From assembly GCA_022574775.1 (NCBI GenBank), contig JACZRI010000005.1:1-52471 (forward strand): DNA of 52,471 bases. Reading direction: 5' to 3'. The notes under the pieces were generated by a model. The model saw only the letters and a program-made list of their open reading frames with translations, was not told the origin of the DNA and made no database searches. This document shows, piece by piece, positions 18,903-28,685 of this stretch (within the stretch, counting starts at the first letter, position 1; each line of letters starts with the position of its first letter). A program made the translations under genes and the position numbers. Source of the DNA: Patescibacteria group bacterium. Lineage in GTDB: Bacteria; Patescibacteriota; Minisyncoccia; Minisyncoccales; RBG-13-36-15.

Positions 18903-20729
18903 ATGTGCGGTATAGTTGGTTATATTGGGAAACAAAATGCAACCCCTTTTTTAATTGAGGGGCTTCGCCGTGAAAGTTATAGAGGTTATGACTCAAGCGG
19001 GATTTTAGTTTTGAATAAAAACCAGCCCCTTTGCATTAAAGCAATAGGGAAGTTAGAGAATTTAGAAAAAAAACTCGTAGGACAAAATCTTGAAGGAAAT
19101 TTAGGTTTAGGGCACGTGAGATGGGCAACGCACGGAGAGCCGAATGAAAAAAATGCCCATCCTCATTCAGATTGTAAAAAAAATATCTATTTAGTTCATA
19201 ATGGCATAATTGAGAATTATAAAATTCTCAAAGATAGGTTAAAAAAAGAAGGCCACCAATTTTCTTCAGAAACTGATACGGAAGTTTTAGCTCATTTGAT
19301 TGAAAAATTTTTTAAAGACAATCTGGAGAAAGCGGTAATTAAAGCCTTAAAATTTGTTAAAGGAACCTACGGGCTAGTAATAATTTCGAGAGATGATCCA
19401 GAAAAGATTGTTGTGGCTAAAAATTCTTCACCAATCTTGATCGGTCTGGGAGAGAAAGAATATATTGTTGCTTCAGACCCTGCGGCTATTATTGGAAGAA
19501 CAAGGAAAGTAATTTACCTTGATGATGGGGAGATTGCTGTTTTGACTCCTGAGAATTTTTTAATTACTGACCTTGCCCAAAATCAAAAAGAAAAAATAAT
19601 TGAGGAGATTAAGTGGGATTTAACTGAAGCTCAAAAGGGCGGCTACCCACATTTTATGCTAAAAGAGATAATGGAACAGCCAGAATCTATAGAAAACGCA
19701 TTGCGCGGTAGATTAATACAAAAAGATGGATTGGTGAAATTGGGAGGATTGGAGTTGGTAAAAGATAGACTGCGGGAAACCAAACGGATTATTTTCGGAG
19801 CTTGTGGGACTGCTTATTATGCTGCTCTAGTTGGAGAGTATATGAGTGAGGAGTACGCCGGTATTCCTGCTGAAACGGACTATGCTTCAGAGTTCCGTTA
19901 TAAAAAACCAATTTTTGATTCCTCTACTATTGTAGTAGTCATAAGTCAATCTGGAGAAACGGCAGATACCTTAGCAGTACTTCGTGAGGCTAAGAGAAAA
20001 AATATTCTTACTTTAGGAATTACCAATGTAATAGGAAGTATGGTTGCTCGCGAAGCAGATGCTGGAATATATAATCATGCCGGCACAGAGACGGCAGTAG
20101 CTTCAACAAAAGCTTTCACCTCCCAATTAGTTATTTTAACCCTTTTAACCTTATTTTTGGGCCGTCAACGTGATATGTCCGTGGTAACTGGTCGCCGGAT
20201 TGTTCAAGAATTAGCACTTATTCCAGAAAAAGTAAGAGAAGTCTTAAAGACAGATAGCCAGATTCAGAAAATTGCAAAGGAATATTCTCAGTATAGTAAT
20301 TTCGCTTACTTAGGCCGAAAATATAATTATCCAATTGCCCTTGAGGGCGCTATTAAACTAAAAGAAATATCCTATCTGCATGCGGAGGGATTCGCTGCAG
20401 GAGAGATGAAACACGGCCCTATTGCGATGATTGATCCAAAATTCCCCTCCGTATTTATAATTCCTTCTGATAGTGTTTATGAAAAGAACCTTAGTAATTT
20501 AGAGGAAATAAAAGCAAGAAAAGGACCAGTGATTGCCATAGCTACTCAAGGAAATAAAAAAATAAAGGATTTGGCTGATGATGTAATTTATATCCCAAAA
20601 ACATTGGAAATTTTAACCCCAATTTTAAGTGTTATTCCTTTACAGCTTTTTGCTTATCATATGGGGGTGCTTCGTGGTTGTGATGTTGACAAGCCTCGCA
20701 ACCTTGCGAAAAGCGTGACGGTAGAATAA
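18903..20729 (+). CDS. glmS: Glutamine--fructose-6-phosphate aminotransferase
   Basis: MCGIVGYIG N-terminus; GHVRWATHGEPNEKNAHPH; SQSGETADTLAVLREAK; C-terminal KPRNLAKSVTVE. Confidence 0.97.
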   Translation: MCGIVGYIGKQNATPFLIEGLRRESYRGYDSSGILVLNKNQPLCIKAIGKLENLEKKLVGQNLEGNLGLGHVRWATHGEPNEKNAHPHSDCKKNIYLVHNGIIENYKILKDRLKKEGHQFSSETDTEVLAHLIEKFFKDNLEKAVIKALKFVKGTYGLVIISRDDPEKIVVAKNSSPILIGLGEKEYIVASDPAAIIGRTRKVIYLDDGEIAVLTPENFLITDLAQNQKEKIIEEIKWDLTEAQKGGYPHFMLKEIMEQPESIENALRGRLIQKDGLVKLGGLELVKDRLRETKRIIFGACGTAYYAALVGEYMSEEYAGIPAETDYASEFRYKKPIFDSSTIVVVISQSGETADTLAVLREAKRKNILTLGITNVIGSMVAREADAGIYNHAGTETAVASTKAFTSQLVILTLLTLFLGRQRDMSVVTGRRIVQELALIPEKVREVLKTDSQIQKIAKEYSQYSNFAYLGRKYNYPIALEGAIKLKEISYLHAEGFAAGEMKHGPIAMIDPKFPSVFIIPSDSVYEKNLSNLEEIKARKGPVIAIATQGNKKIKDLADDVIYIPKTLEILTPILSVIPLQLFAYHMGVLRGCDVDKPRNLAKSVTVE

Positions 20730-20760
20730 AATAGATTATTTTAGATAATTAATTATAAAT

Positions 20761-21720
20761 ATGAAAAACAAAAAAATAGTGGTTATAGGAGGTGGAACAG
20801 GGGTATTCACCGTTCTTTCCGGTTTAAAAAAATACCCTGTTGATCTTTCGGCGATAGTGACGATGGCAGATAATGGAGGATCAACAAGGATTTTACGAGA
20901 AGAATTTGGGATATTGCCTCCAGGAGATATTAGGCGGGCTTTAGTTGCGCTTGCCCGGTCAGAGAAAATGTTAGCTTCTTTATTTAATTATCGTTTTAAA
21001 AAAGGAGGAGGTTTAGCCGGCCATAATTTTGGCAATCTTTTGATTACTGCCCTGGAAAGAATAAAAGGAGATTTTGAAAAAGCAATTGATGAGGCAGGAA
21101 AAATCTTAAATATTAAAGGAGAAGTAATTCCGGTAACTTTAAAAAATACCAATCTTTACGCGCTTTTGGAGAATGGGAAAATCATTGAAGGGGAAGCAAA
21201 CATTGATGTTCCAAAACACAATCCTTATTTAAAAATTAAAAAAGTTTATTTAAAACCCCAAGCAAAAGCTAACAAAAGAGCAAAATCAGCTATCTTGAAA
21301 GCAGATTTAATTGTGATTGGTCCCGGGGATTTATACACGAGCATTATCCCAAATCTTTTGGTCAGAGGAATTCCCCAGGCTCTCAGACAAAGCTCAGCCA
21401 AAAAAGTTTATGTTTGTAATTTAATGACTAAATTAGGCGAAACTCATGATTTTACTTACTTAGATTTTGTTAAGCAAATTGAACGGTACCTAGGCAGAAA
21501 GGTTTTAGACTATGTGATTTTTAATTCGAAGAGGCCTTTAACTTCAAGGATTGCTAAATATGAAAAAGAAGGCGCAATATTCGTCAAATACGATAAAAAG
21601 AATTTTCCGCACGGGAGATGTAAAGTAATTGAGGGAAATTTTTTGAGGGAAAAAGGATTCATTCGCCACGATTCTGCTAAATTAACAAAAACAATTCTCC
21701 AGATTGTAAATCAGTCCTAA
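20761..21720 (+). CDS. yvcK: YvcK/CofD-like gluconeogenesis factor family protein
   Basis: VVIGGGTGVFTVLSGLKKY; VTMADNGGSTRILREEFGILPPGDIRRALVAL; LIVIGPGDLYTSIIPNLLV. Confidence 0.93.
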   Translation: MKNKKIVVIGGGTGVFTVLSGLKKYPVDLSAIVTMADNGGSTRILREEFGILPPGDIRRALVALARSEKMLASLFNYRFKKGGGLAGHNFGNLLITALERIKGDFEKAIDEAGKILNIKGEVIPVTLKNTNLYALLENGKIIEGEANIDVPKHNPYLKIKKVYLKPQAKANKRAKSAILKADLIVIGPGDLYTSIIPNLLVRGIPQALRQSSAKKVYVCNLMTKLGETHDFTYLDFVKQIERYLGRKVLDYVIFNSKRPLTSRIAKYEKEGAIFVKYDKKNFPHGRCKVIEGNFLREKGFIRHDSAKLTKTILQIVNQS

Positions 21721-21725
21721 AAAAC

Positions 21726-21755
21726 TTGACAGATAATTTGCTTTTTTGCTACGGT
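21726..21755 (+). promoter_or_regulatory. Putative sigma70-type promoter
   Basis: TTGACA (21726-21731), 18-nt spacer, TACGGT (21750-21755). Confidence 0.4.
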
Positions 21756-21759
21756 GAAA

Positions 21760-21940
21760 TAAAGTTCCTTCAGGGATACGGATTAGTTCTGGGCTTCCTA
21801 CCGAGATGTCGTTCTACCGGTAAATCCAACTGGGCGGCAAATTCGGGGATTTATTCACTGTCCCCGCCTTAGTCCAGAACTGTTCCTCCCACAGGCCCCT
21901 TCCGTCCACCTTCTGACCAGACGGAGGGGCCTTTTTTTTA
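21760..21940 (+). ncRNA. Structured small RNA of unassigned family (6S-like architecture possible)
   Basis: No ORF; AGTTCTGG/CCAGAACT helix (21785-21792 / 21874-21881) enclosing TACCG/CGGTA and GGGGA/TCCCC hairpins, then strong terminator. Confidence 0.6.
21894..21940 (+). terminator. Strong rho-independent terminator
   Basis: GGCCCCTTCCGTC...GACGGAGGGGCC followed by TTTTTTTT. Confidence 0.85.
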
Positions 21941-22089
21941 TCTTCAATTAAATTTGTTGAAATGATATAATGAGAGAGGAGTTTATAAAGTTATCCTTCG
22001 ACAAGCTCAGGACACTTCAACTCTACAAGTTATTCAAAAGGATACTTGCACTGAGCGAGGATTGAGCGTAGCGAAGGACGAGTCGAAGT

Positions 22090-23031
22090 GTGAAAAAAGA
22101 AAATATCAAATATGTAATTGGAGTAGATGGCGGAGGTACAAAAACAATTGCTGCTTTGGCTGATTTAAGAGGAAGGATTTTGAGCCAGAGTAAAAGTGGT
22201 TCTTCTAACCCGAGAAATATTGGGATAAAAAGAGCAGTTTTAAATATAACTAAAGCTGTTAATCCGCTTTTTAAGAGAAAAGGGATAATTGTCTCAACGG
22301 TCATTACTTTGCCAGCTATTGAGGAAGAATACCAAGATAAGAAAAAAGATATTTTAAAGCTTTTACGCATTCAAAGAAAAATTTCTAAAATTTTTAAGGG
22401 AAAAATAAAAATAAACAGTGATCAGTTAGCTGCATTCAGAGCAGGAACAGACGAAAAAGACGGAATTATACTAATTGCTGGTACAGGTTGTGTTGCTCAC
22501 GGTTGGAGAGGCAGGAAAGAGGCGAAAGCGAGCGGCTGGGGTTGGTTGGCAGATAGAGGATCTGCTTTTTGGGTAGGCCAGAGGGTTTTCCAAGCGGTTT
22601 TAAAGGATTTAGATAAAAGGGGAGAGAAGACACTTCTTACCAGGTTAGTTTTCCAAGAACTTAAAACAAAAAATATAAACGATTTCCTGAAAAAAATTTA
22701 TTCAAGAAACCCAACTACAATTATTCCTCGCATTTCTATTGTCTGCGATAAGGCGATACAAAAAGGAGATAAGATTGCCAAAAAAATAATGATTGAGGCA
22801 GGAAAAGAGGTTGCTTTAGATGCAAAAACAATAATTTATGAGCTTAATTTTCAAAAAACAAAATTTACTCTAGTTCTGGCCGGCAGTATGTTTAAAACAA
22901 AAACCTTTTTAGAAACAGTTAAAAAAAATATTAGCAAATCAATACCGAAGGCAAAATTTATAAGACTAAAAAAGGGACCGGTTACTGGCGCAGTAAAATT
23001 AGCTTTGGAACAAGTAAATATTAACTTTTAA
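22090..23031 (+). CDS. BadF/BadG/N-acetylglucosamine kinase-family ATPase
   Basis: YVIGVDGGGTKTIAALADLRG; IILIAGTGCVAHGW; GTG start lies at the end of a palindromic element. Confidence 0.85.
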   Translation: MKKENIKYVIGVDGGGTKTIAALADLRGRILSQSKSGSSNPRNIGIKRAVLNITKAVNPLFKRKGIIVSTVITLPAIEEEYQDKKKDILKLLRIQRKISKIFKGKIKINSDQLAAFRAGTDEKDGIILIAGTGCVAHGWRGRKEAKASGWGWLADRGSAFWVGQRVFQAVLKDLDKRGEKTLLTRLVFQELKTKNINDFLKKIYSRNPTTIIPRISIVCDKAIQKGDKIAKKIMIEAGKEVALDAKTIIYELNFQKTKFTLVLAGSMFKTKTFLETVKKNISKSIPKAKFIRLKKGPVTGAVKLALEQVNINF

Positions 23032-23062
23032 TAGGATACTAAAGAGTGCTCAATTAATCTAT

Positions 23063-23092
23063 AAGGTCCATCAGTTTGGACCTTGTTTTTTA
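23063..23092 (+). terminator. Rho-independent terminator
   Basis: AAGGTCCA-tcagtt-TGGACCTT-GTTTTTT. Confidence 0.8.
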
Positions 23093-23124
23093 TCGAAATC
23101 TATCTTTTTGTGATATACTAAACG

Positions 23125-23718
23125 ATGAGAATCTTAAAGATGAACCAGAAAAACTTTAAAGATGCAACGGAAATAGTAATAGGGTTAATAAAAGAAGGAA
23201 AAGTAATTATTTTTCCAACTGATACTGTTTATATCCCAGTAGCCGATGCTACTAATAAAAAAGCTGTGCGGAAAGTTTTCCAGATCAAACAGCGTTCACA
23301 AAAAACTCCTTTTCCGATATTTGTTAAAGATATTAAGATGGCTAAGAAGTTTGCCAGAATAGATAAAACGCAAGAAAAGTTTTTAAAGACAGTCTGGCCG
23401 GGGAAAATAACAGTTGTTTTAAAACGACGGAAAACAAAAACAAAACTGTATGGAGTAGCTAAAGATACCATTGCTCTTCGGATTCCAGATTTTAAACCAG
23501 TTAATTTATTATCAGAGAAACTAAAGATTCCGCTCGTTGGCACCTCGGCTAATATTTCTGGCAAGCCCGCTTCAGGTAATCTTAAAAAAATTCTATCTCA
23601 ATTGAGGAATAAAGAATACCAGCCAGACCTAGTGATTGATGCTGGGAATTTACCAAAAAGTAAACCTTCAACCGTGTTGGATTTAACTACTTTACCACCA
23701 AAAATTCTCAGACCTTAA
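23125..23718 (+). CDS. tsaC: L-threonylcarbamoyladenylate synthase (Sua5/YciO/YrdC family)
   Basis: IFPTDTVYIPVADATNKKAVRKVFQIKQR; VGTSANISGKPA. Confidence 0.9.
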   Translation: MRILKMNQKNFKDATEIVIGLIKEGKVIIFPTDTVYIPVADATNKKAVRKVFQIKQRSQKTPFPIFVKDIKMAKKFARIDKTQEKFLKTVWPGKITVVLKRRKTKTKLYGVAKDTIALRIPDFKPVNLLSEKLKIPLVGTSANISGKPASGNLKKILSQLRNKEYQPDLVIDAGNLPKSKPSTVLDLTTLPPKILRP

Positions 23719-23722
23719 AATT

Positions 23723-24877
23723 ATGATTATTCTTGCTATTGAAACTTCTTGTGACGAAACAGCCATTGCTTTGGTTAAGTTCCAGAATTCGCGCTCTAAA
23801 ATTTTATCTAATATTATTTTCTCCCAGGTGGAAATCCATAAAAAATGGGGAGGAGTAGTGCCAAACTTGGCAAAAAGAGAACACCAGCGCAACCTTGTTC
23901 CGGTGCTGAAAAAAGCTTTATTGGAAGCAAGATTGCTAAAGTCAAAGATAAAAAATCAACAACCAAAAATACAAACCAAGAATAAAAAGTTAAAAGAAAT
24001 TCTTGAGAGAGAAAAAACCCTTTATCAAAAATTAAAGTTTTTTTTAGCCGACTATCAAAAGCCAAAAATCGAACTCGTTGCCGTAACAGTTGGGTTGGGA
24101 TTAGAACCCGCCTTATGGGTGGGGGTAAATTTTGCCAAAGCACTTTCTTATTTCTGGCGTTTCCCCATAATACCGGTGAACCATATTGAAGCGCATATTT
24201 TTGCTCATTTTATTAATAAAAAATTTCAAATCCAAGATAAAACTATCTTTCCTGCCCTTTCTCTATCGGTTTCTGGTGGCCATACTCAGCTTACGCTCAT
24301 TAAAGATTACGGAAAATATAAATTATTAGGAGAGACACGTGATGATACAGCAGGAGAATGCTTTGATAAGGTAGCTCGGATGTTAGGTTTAGGATATCCC
24401 GGAGGGCCCATAATTGAAAAATTAGCAACAAAAGGCAACCCCCGATTTTTTCATTTTCCAAGACCAATGATGTATACGAAAGATTACGATTTCAGTTTTT
24501 CAGGTCTCAAGACAGCTGTTTTATATTTTTTAAAGAAACAGAATAGAAATAGAATAAAAAAGCACAAAAATGATATTTGTGCCAGTTTTCAACAAGCAGT
24601 GATTGATGTTTTAATTGGCAAGACCATTAAGGCGGCAAAACAATTTAAAGTAAAGACAGTAACTCTTGGCGGGGGAGTGATGGCTAATAAAGAATTGAGA
24701 AAACAATTAAAAGAGAGTATTCGAAAAGAAATGCCAAATACGAAATATCAGGTACCAGATGTTGGATTATGTATTGACAATGCTGCAATGGTTGCCATGG
24801 CTGCCTATTTCCGCTCATTAAAAAAAGAAAGCAAAAACTGGAAAGAAATAACAACCAACGCTAATCTTAAGCTTTAA
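23723..24877 (+). CDS. tsaD: tRNA threonylcarbamoyladenosine biosynthesis protein TsaD
   Basis: ILAIETSCDETAIALV; HIEAHIFAHF; SLSVSGGHTQL; GGPIIEKLA. Confidence 0.95.
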   Translation: MIILAIETSCDETAIALVKFQNSRSKILSNIIFSQVEIHKKWGGVVPNLAKREHQRNLVPVLKKALLEARLLKSKIKNQQPKIQTKNKKLKEILEREKTLYQKLKFFLADYQKPKIELVAVTVGLGLEPALWVGVNFAKALSYFWRFPIIPVNHIEAHIFAHFINKKFQIQDKTIFPALSLSVSGGHTQLTLIKDYGKYKLLGETRDDTAGECFDKVARMLGLGYPGGPIIEKLATKGNPRFFHFPRPMMYTKDYDFSFSGLKTAVLYFLKKQNRNRIKKHKNDICASFQQAVIDVLIGKTIKAAKQFKVKTVTLGGGVMANKELRKQLKESIRKEMPNTKYQVPDVGLCIDNAAMVAMAAYFRSLKKESKNWKEITTNANLKL

Positions 24878-24879
24878 AT

Positions 24880-26082
24880 ATGCCAATCCACTATTCTCCA
24901 GTATATTTTTTACATTATCTCTTAAAAAGAGAAGCTACTCAGTTTTTTACAAGCATTGCCATTCGTTACTTAGCTCTTGGAATGATTTTGATATTTGAGC
25001 CGATTTATCTTTATCTCTATTTTGGAAAATCTCTCTCTTTCACCCTTTTATTTTTTGGAACAATTCATGGCTTGTATGGGATTTTAGCTGTTTATGGAGG
25101 AAAAATAATGGCAAAAATAGGATTAAAACATAACATGCTTTTTAGTAACTTTTTTTTCTTTGGATATTACATTTGCCTGCTTTTTCTTTACCAATCATTT
25201 GTATTAGTGCCTTTTGCTATAATTTTGAAAGCCTTTGGAATGACTCTTTTTTGGCCAGCCTTTCATACTGATTTCGCTCGCTTTTCGGAAAAAGATCATC
25301 GCGGAATGGAGGTTGGAAAAATGAATATAGCAATTTTAGCTCCAGTTATTATTAGTCCGATTATTGGAGGATGGGTTTTAACTGTTTTCAATTATCCAGT
25401 TTTATTTACTTTAGTTATGTTGGTTCTTTTAGCCTCGGCGATTCCCCTATTTCTTTCCAAAGAAATTCACGAAATTTATACTGATTCTTACGAAAAAGCC
25501 TGGAGCAGAATTTTCAAAAAAGAAGACAGAAATACTTCCTTGGCTTTTGCCTTCAATGGTATGGAAGTGGCGATAAATTTTTATTTGTGGCCTTTATTTA
25601 TGACTATTTTAGCTATTCAATATTCAGTAATGGGTTGGATTACTTCTCTTTCTTTGATGTTTTCAGCTATTTTTATTTTATATATGGGGAAAATTACCGA
25701 TACGGTCAATCGGTCCAGACTTTTAAATATTGGCTCTTTTTTAACGTCTGTTGCCTGGATAATAAAATTTTTTGTGGTAACTCCTTTCAGTGTTTTTCTT
25801 TCTCATACTCTTTATAGAATTTGTAGAAGTGCGGCTGGTATTCCTTTTCAGACTATTTTTTACGAAAAAGCAGCTCTAAAAGGAGCAGAAGCTGATGAAT
25901 TTATCATTTATCGCGAGATAATTTTAAACATCTCCAGATTCTTTTTATTCTTATTTCTGGCAGGTTTGTTCTTTTTCATTCCAAAAGTAAATTTAGCCTT
26001 TATTTTAGCAGCAATATTTTCCTTAGGTTTTATGCTGTTGGAAAACCCGCCTAAATTTAGATCAAGGTTAAAAATAAGATAA
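24880..26082 (+). CDS. MFS-type transporter
   Basis: About 12 hydrophobic segments; MFS-like arrangement. Confidence 0.75.
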   Translation: MPIHYSPVYFLHYLLKREATQFFTSIAIRYLALGMILIFEPIYLYLYFGKSLSFTLLFFGTIHGLYGILAVYGGKIMAKIGLKHNMLFSNFFFFGYYICLLFLYQSFVLVPFAIILKAFGMTLFWPAFHTDFARFSEKDHRGMEVGKMNIAILAPVIISPIIGGWVLTVFNYPVLFTLVMLVLLASAIPLFLSKEIHEIYTDSYEKAWSRIFKKEDRNTSLAFAFNGMEVAINFYLWPLFMTILAIQYSVMGWITSLSLMFSAIFILYMGKITDTVNRSRLLNIGSFLTSVAWIIKFFVVTPFSVFLSHTLYRICRSAAGIPFQTIFYEKAALKGAEADEFIIYREIILNISRFFLFLFLAGLFFFIPKVNLAFILAAIFSLGFMLLENPPKFRSRLKIR

Positions 26083-26086
26083 AAAT

Positions 26087-27322
26087 ATGGATGTAAATAT
26101 AATTAAGAAAATAGATCCCAAAATTACAAATCTTATTGAAAAAGAGAGAAAGCGCAATGAGGAGACTTTAAATTTGATAGCTTCTGAAAATTATCCTTCA
26201 AAAGCCGTTAGAGAAGCATTGAGTTCAATTTTTGTTGTGAAATATTCAGAGGGCAGGCCATATAAAAGATATTATGGAGGCACGGAAAATATCGATAAAT
26301 TAGAAACATTGGTTGAGGAAAGAACAAGAACACTTTTTCGTCTAAATAAGGATTGGGCTGTCAACGTGCAGCCCTATTCTGGTTCTCCTGCAAATTATGC
26401 AGTATTAAGAGGTCTTTTAAGGCCAGGCGATAAAATTATGAGCTTGGCTTTGCCTCATGGCGGGCATTTAAGCCAGGGAGCCAAAGTTTCTCTTTCCGGC
26501 AAGGACTTTAAAGTCGTCAATTATCTTTTAAATAAAAAAGGATTTTTGGAATACGATGCAATTGAAGAATTAGCCAAAAAAGAAAAGCCGAAATTGATTA
26601 TTGCGGGTTATAGCGCTTACCCAAGAAAAGTAAATTTTAAGAGATTTGCCCAAATCTCTAATAAAGTAGGAGCATATTGTATGGCTGATATCGCGCATAT
26701 CGCAGGTTTAATTATAGGCGGTGTTCATCCCAGTCCTTTTCCTTGGGTAGATGTGGTAACAATGACTACTCATAAAACTTTGAGAGGGCCGAGGGGAGCT
26801 ATAATTATTTGCAAAGAGAAGTTAAAGAAAAAAATTTTTTCAAAAGTTTTCCCGGGAATTCAAGGAGGACCTCATAATCATACAATTTGCGCTCTCGGGG
26901 TAGCTTTAAAGGAAGATCAAAGCATTAAATTTAAAAAATACACGGCTCAGGTTGTAAAAAATGCGAGGGCTTTGGCAGAAGCATTAATAAAATATGATTT
27001 TAATTTAATTTCAGGAGGGACAGACAATCATTTAGTTTTAATTGATATAACGAATAAAGGAGTTTCCGGGAAAGAGGCGCAGGAATTTTTAGAAAAAGCC
27101 GGAATAATAGTAAACAAAAATGCTATTCCCTATGATGAAAGATCTCCTTTTGATCCTTCAGGCATTAGAATAGGCACTCCAGCTTTAACCACGAGAGGAA
27201 TGAAAGAAAAAGAAATGAGGAAAATTGCTTTTTGGATGAATCAAGTAATTTCTAACCCAAAATCCTCTTTAAGGATTGAAAGGGAAGTTAAAAAACTTTG
27301 TAAGAAATTTCCCTTGCCATGA
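26087..27322 (+). CDS. glyA: Serine hydroxymethyltransferase
   Basis: NLIASENYPSKAVREA; RYYGGTENID; TTHKTLRGPRGA. Confidence 0.96.
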   Translation: MDVNIIKKIDPKITNLIEKERKRNEETLNLIASENYPSKAVREALSSIFVVKYSEGRPYKRYYGGTENIDKLETLVEERTRTLFRLNKDWAVNVQPYSGSPANYAVLRGLLRPGDKIMSLALPHGGHLSQGAKVSLSGKDFKVVNYLLNKKGFLEYDAIEELAKKEKPKLIIAGYSAYPRKVNFKRFAQISNKVGAYCMADIAHIAGLIIGGVHPSPFPWVDVVTMTTHKTLRGPRGAIIICKEKLKKKIFSKVFPGIQGGPHNHTICALGVALKEDQSIKFKKYTAQVVKNARALAEALIKYDFNLISGGTDNHLVLIDITNKGVSGKEAQEFLEKAGIIVNKNAIPYDERSPFDPSGIRIGTPALTTRGMKEKEMRKIAFWMNQVISNPKSSLRIEREVKKLCKKFPLP

Positions 27323-28140
27323 GAATACTCAATGGCAGAAAATTAGCAGAGAAAATTCTTGAAAGAGTAAGAAAAGAGATCAAAAAATCTCATTTAAAAT
27401 TGAGATTGACAATTATTCAAGTAGGGGAAAATCCGGTTTCAGGAGTTTTTATTAAACAAAAGAAAAAGGCCTGTGAAAAAACCGGAATTGATTTCAGATT
27501 ATATAAATTTGAACAAAAAATTGCTCAAAAAAAACTTAAAACAGAGGTTGAGAAGATTATTAAAAATCCAAAAAATTCTGGAGTAATAATCCAGCTGCCA
27601 TTGCCAAAAAACAGAGATACTGACGAGATTTTAAATTTGATTCCTTTAAAAAAAGATATTGATGTTTTGGCAATTGAGAGTTTGGGGAAATTTTATCAGG
27701 GAACATCGCTAATTTTACCTCCTGTCGTAGGGGCTGTTTCTCATCTTTTGAAAGATTATAAAATAAAAATAAGAGGAAAAGGCGTGGTCTTAATTGGAGC
27801 TGGAAGATTAGTCGGCCAACCTTTAGCTTCGTGGATTTTAAGAGAAAAAGGGACTTTAGTAGTAGTTAATGAGTTCACTAGAGACATTCCCTCTTTTACC
27901 AAAAAAGCTGATATTTTAATTTCCGGAGTAGGAAAGCCGAATTTAATTCAAGGGAAAATGGTACAAAAAGGGGTAATAGTTATTGATTGCGGATCTGTCT
28001 ATCATCAAGGAAAGTTTGCTGGAGATGTTGATTTTCAAAGTGTTTCCAAAAAAGCAGGTTATATTACTCCGGTTCCAGGAGGAATAGGTCCTTTGACCGT
28101 AGCCTGTTTAATTGAAAATTTAATCAGACTAAATTCCTAA
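27319..28140 (+). CDS. folD: Bifunctional methylenetetrahydrofolate dehydrogenase/cyclohydrolase
   Basis: GVIIQLPLPKNRD; GKGVVLIGAGRLVGQPLASWI; TPVPGGIGPLTVACLIEN; ATG overlaps the glyA stop. Confidence 0.94.
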   Translation: MRILNGRKLAEKILERVRKEIKKSHLKLRLTIIQVGENPVSGVFIKQKKKACEKTGIDFRLYKFEQKIAQKKLKTEVEKIIKNPKNSGVIIQLPLPKNRDTDEILNLIPLKKDIDVLAIESLGKFYQGTSLILPPVVGAVSHLLKDYKIKIRGKGVVLIGAGRLVGQPLASWILREKGTLVVVNEFTRDIPSFTKKADILISGVGKPNLIQGKMVQKGVIVIDCGSVYHQGKFAGDVDFQSVSKKAGYITPVPGGIGPLTVACLIENLIRLNS

Positions 28141-28149
28141 TCCAAGGAT

Positions 28150-28674
28150 ATGGATCTATTTATTTTTCAACAAATTAATCAATTTGTTTTCAAATGGCTT
28201 TGGCTGGATACTTTTGCTATTTTTTTCGCAAAATATTTTGGATATATTTTAGTCATTTTACTAGTTTTATTTTTATTTAAAAATTTTAAAAAATACTGGC
28301 AGATGGTGGTTTCGGCTCTTTTAGCTGCTATTTTAGCCAGATTGGTAATTGTAGAAATTATCCGTTATTTCTTGCCAAGAGCTCGGCCGTTTGTTGAGAA
28401 TTCAATCAATGTATTAATCAACCATTCGCAAGAATCCGCTTTTCCTTCAGGACACGCTTCTTTCTTTTTTGCTATTGCCACAATTGTCTATTTTTACAAC
28501 AAAAAAGCCGGCATTTTCTTTTTTTTAGCCAGTTTTTTAATTGGTTTAGCCAGAGTCTTTTCTGGAATTCATTGGCCATCAGATATTTTGATTGGGGCTT
28601 TGGTTGGAATTCTTTCTGCCCATCTTTTGATAAGGATTTTAAAAAAATTTGCTTTTTTAAATAACTTTTTATAA
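28150..28674 (+). CDS. PAP2 family phosphatase
   Basis: LPRARPF...FPSGHASFFFAIA...ARVFSGIHWPSDILIG. Confidence 0.9.
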   Translation: MDLFIFQQINQFVFKWLWLDTFAIFFAKYFGYILVILLVLFLFKNFKKYWQMVVSALLAAILARLVIVEIIRYFLPRARPFVENSINVLINHSQESAFPSGHASFFFAIATIVYFYNKKAGIFFFLASFLIGLARVFSGIHWPSDILIGALVGILSAHLLIRILKKFAFLNNFL

Positions 28675-28685
28675 AATAAGATAAC

